Of a DNA stretch of 49,837 nt, positions 49,453 to 49,837 are shown in pieces; position 1 is the stretch's first letter, and every line of letters begins with the position of its first letter. A program made the position numbers and the translations under genes. This DNA comes from Zoogloea sp. (GTDB taxonomy: Bacteria > Pseudomonadota > Gammaproteobacteria > Burkholderiales > Rhodocyclaceae). The notes under the pieces were generated by a model. That model was not told the origin of the DNA, did not search any database, and saw nothing but the letters and a program-made list of their open reading frames with translations. The stretch spans positions 1 to 49,837 of the forward strand of contig NZ_JAQUVG010000012.1 of NCBI RefSeq assembly GCF_028693495.1, in the 5' to 3' direction.

Positions 49453-49837
49453 TGGGGGCGCGCAGCATGTCCCGTTCCCTGATTTACCTGGTCGCCGGCG
49501 CCCGGCCCAACTTCATGAAGATCGCGCCGATCGTGCGTGCCCTGCAGGCGCGGGCCGACCGTTTCGAGTTCCGGATCGTCCACACCGGCCAGCACTACGA
49601 CCGGGAGATGAGCGATGTCTTCTTCGACGAGCTGGGCATCCCCAAGCCGGATTACCACCTGGAGGCCGGTGGCGGCAGCCACGCCACCCAGACCGCCAAG
49701 ATCATGGTGGCCTTCGAGGAGATCTGCCAGAAGGCCCGGCCCGACTGCGTGCTGGTGGTGGGCGATGTGAATTCCACCCTGGCCTGCTCCATCGATGCCA
49801 AGAAGCTCGACATTCCGGTGGCCCATGTGGAGGCGGG
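49452..49837 (+). CDS. wecB: UDP-N-acetylglucosamine 2-epimerase WecB, 5' part
   Basis: The first about 128 residues of a non-hydrolysing UDP-GlcNAc 2-epimerase, cut by the window edge. The N terminus LIYLVAGARPNFMKIAPIVRAL, then VHTGQHYDREMSDVFFDELGIPKPDYHL and VLVVGDVNSTLACSIDAKKL..PVAHVEAG, are diagnostic (GTRP/GARPNFMK, TGQHYD, GD.NS, HVEAG). ATG 49452 overlaps the remnant's stop; ATG 49467 is an in-frame alternative. It would make UDP-ManNAc. The return to high GC marks the right border of the island. Confidence 0.92.
   Translation, partial: MGARSMSRSLIYLVAGARPNFMKIAPIVRALQARADRFEFRIVHTGQHYDREMSDVFFDELGIPKPDYHLEAGGGSHATQTAKIMVAFEEICQKARPDCVLVVGDVNSTLACSIDAKKLDIPVAHVEA

Overview
The window reads as a chromosomal stretch of a GC-rich betaproteobacterium, most likely a member of the Rhodocyclales (Zoogloea/Azospira/Thauera-like). 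The support is the System II cytochrome c maturation pair resB-ccsB beside a cytochrome c4, a class I polyhydroxyalkanoate (PHA) locus with phasin and PhaR, a PEP-CTERM protein with a sigma-54 promoter, and the gene order bamD / rluD-pgeF. The exact genus is inference.

Region 1 (1-16.4 kb) is housekeeping: a CorC/HlyC-type transporter (left-edge partial, with a visible frameshift), a CcsA/YpjD-like membrane protein, ffh, a soluble PAS histidine kinase with a FixJ-type regulator, a phasin, a DUF455 ferritin-like protein, ccsB-resB, cytochrome c4, the ribosome-assembly GTPase YsxC, bamD, rluD-pgeF and a ZIP metal transporter. Region 2 (16.1-24.4 kb) holds a small membrane protein antisense to the ZIP gene end, phaC, two tandem phaB paralogues, phaR (with a palindrome in its promoter), rimO, a patatin-like protein and an FAD-linked 2-hydroxyacid dehydrogenase. 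Region 3 (24.4-26.2 kb) has the sigma-54-driven PEP-CTERM gene and a tandemly duplicated tRNA triplet (Ala-GGC, Glu-TTC, Asp-GTC)x2.

Region 4 (26.2-49.8 kb) is an extracellular polysaccharide locus. It starts with an elaborate leader and GC-rich export genes: a WecA-like initiating transferase with a C-terminal extension, a low-molecular-weight tyrosine phosphatase, a Wza-like exporter and a Wzc-like tyrosine kinase. From 32.4 kb the base composition falls. A mosaic island then encodes pseudaminic acid synthesis (pseB, pseC, pseF, pseG, pseI), polymerase (Wzy), flippase (Wzx), two left-handed beta-helix acyltransferases, two glycosyltransferase candidates, a WbuC cupin, manC and, on the other strand, a secreted beta-helix pectate-lyase-like protein. 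The lowest-GC core is about 36.0-39.6 kb (wzy, acyltransferase, wzx). The island ends at a 3' remnant of a nucleotide-sugar dehydrogenase fused by TAATG overlap to a GC-rich wecB that runs off the right edge, so the island seems to have replaced older genes.

The most unusual point is inside the pseudaminic acid genes. No PseH-type GNAT acetyltransferase is present; instead pseF is followed by a short MaoC hydratase, a CitE-like beta-hydroxyacyl-CoA lyase and a PglD/NeuD-type N-acyltransferase. I infer that this module may make and attach a non-standard acyl group on the nonulosonic acid. Functional statements rest on sequence motifs read by eye and family knowledge; no database search was run.
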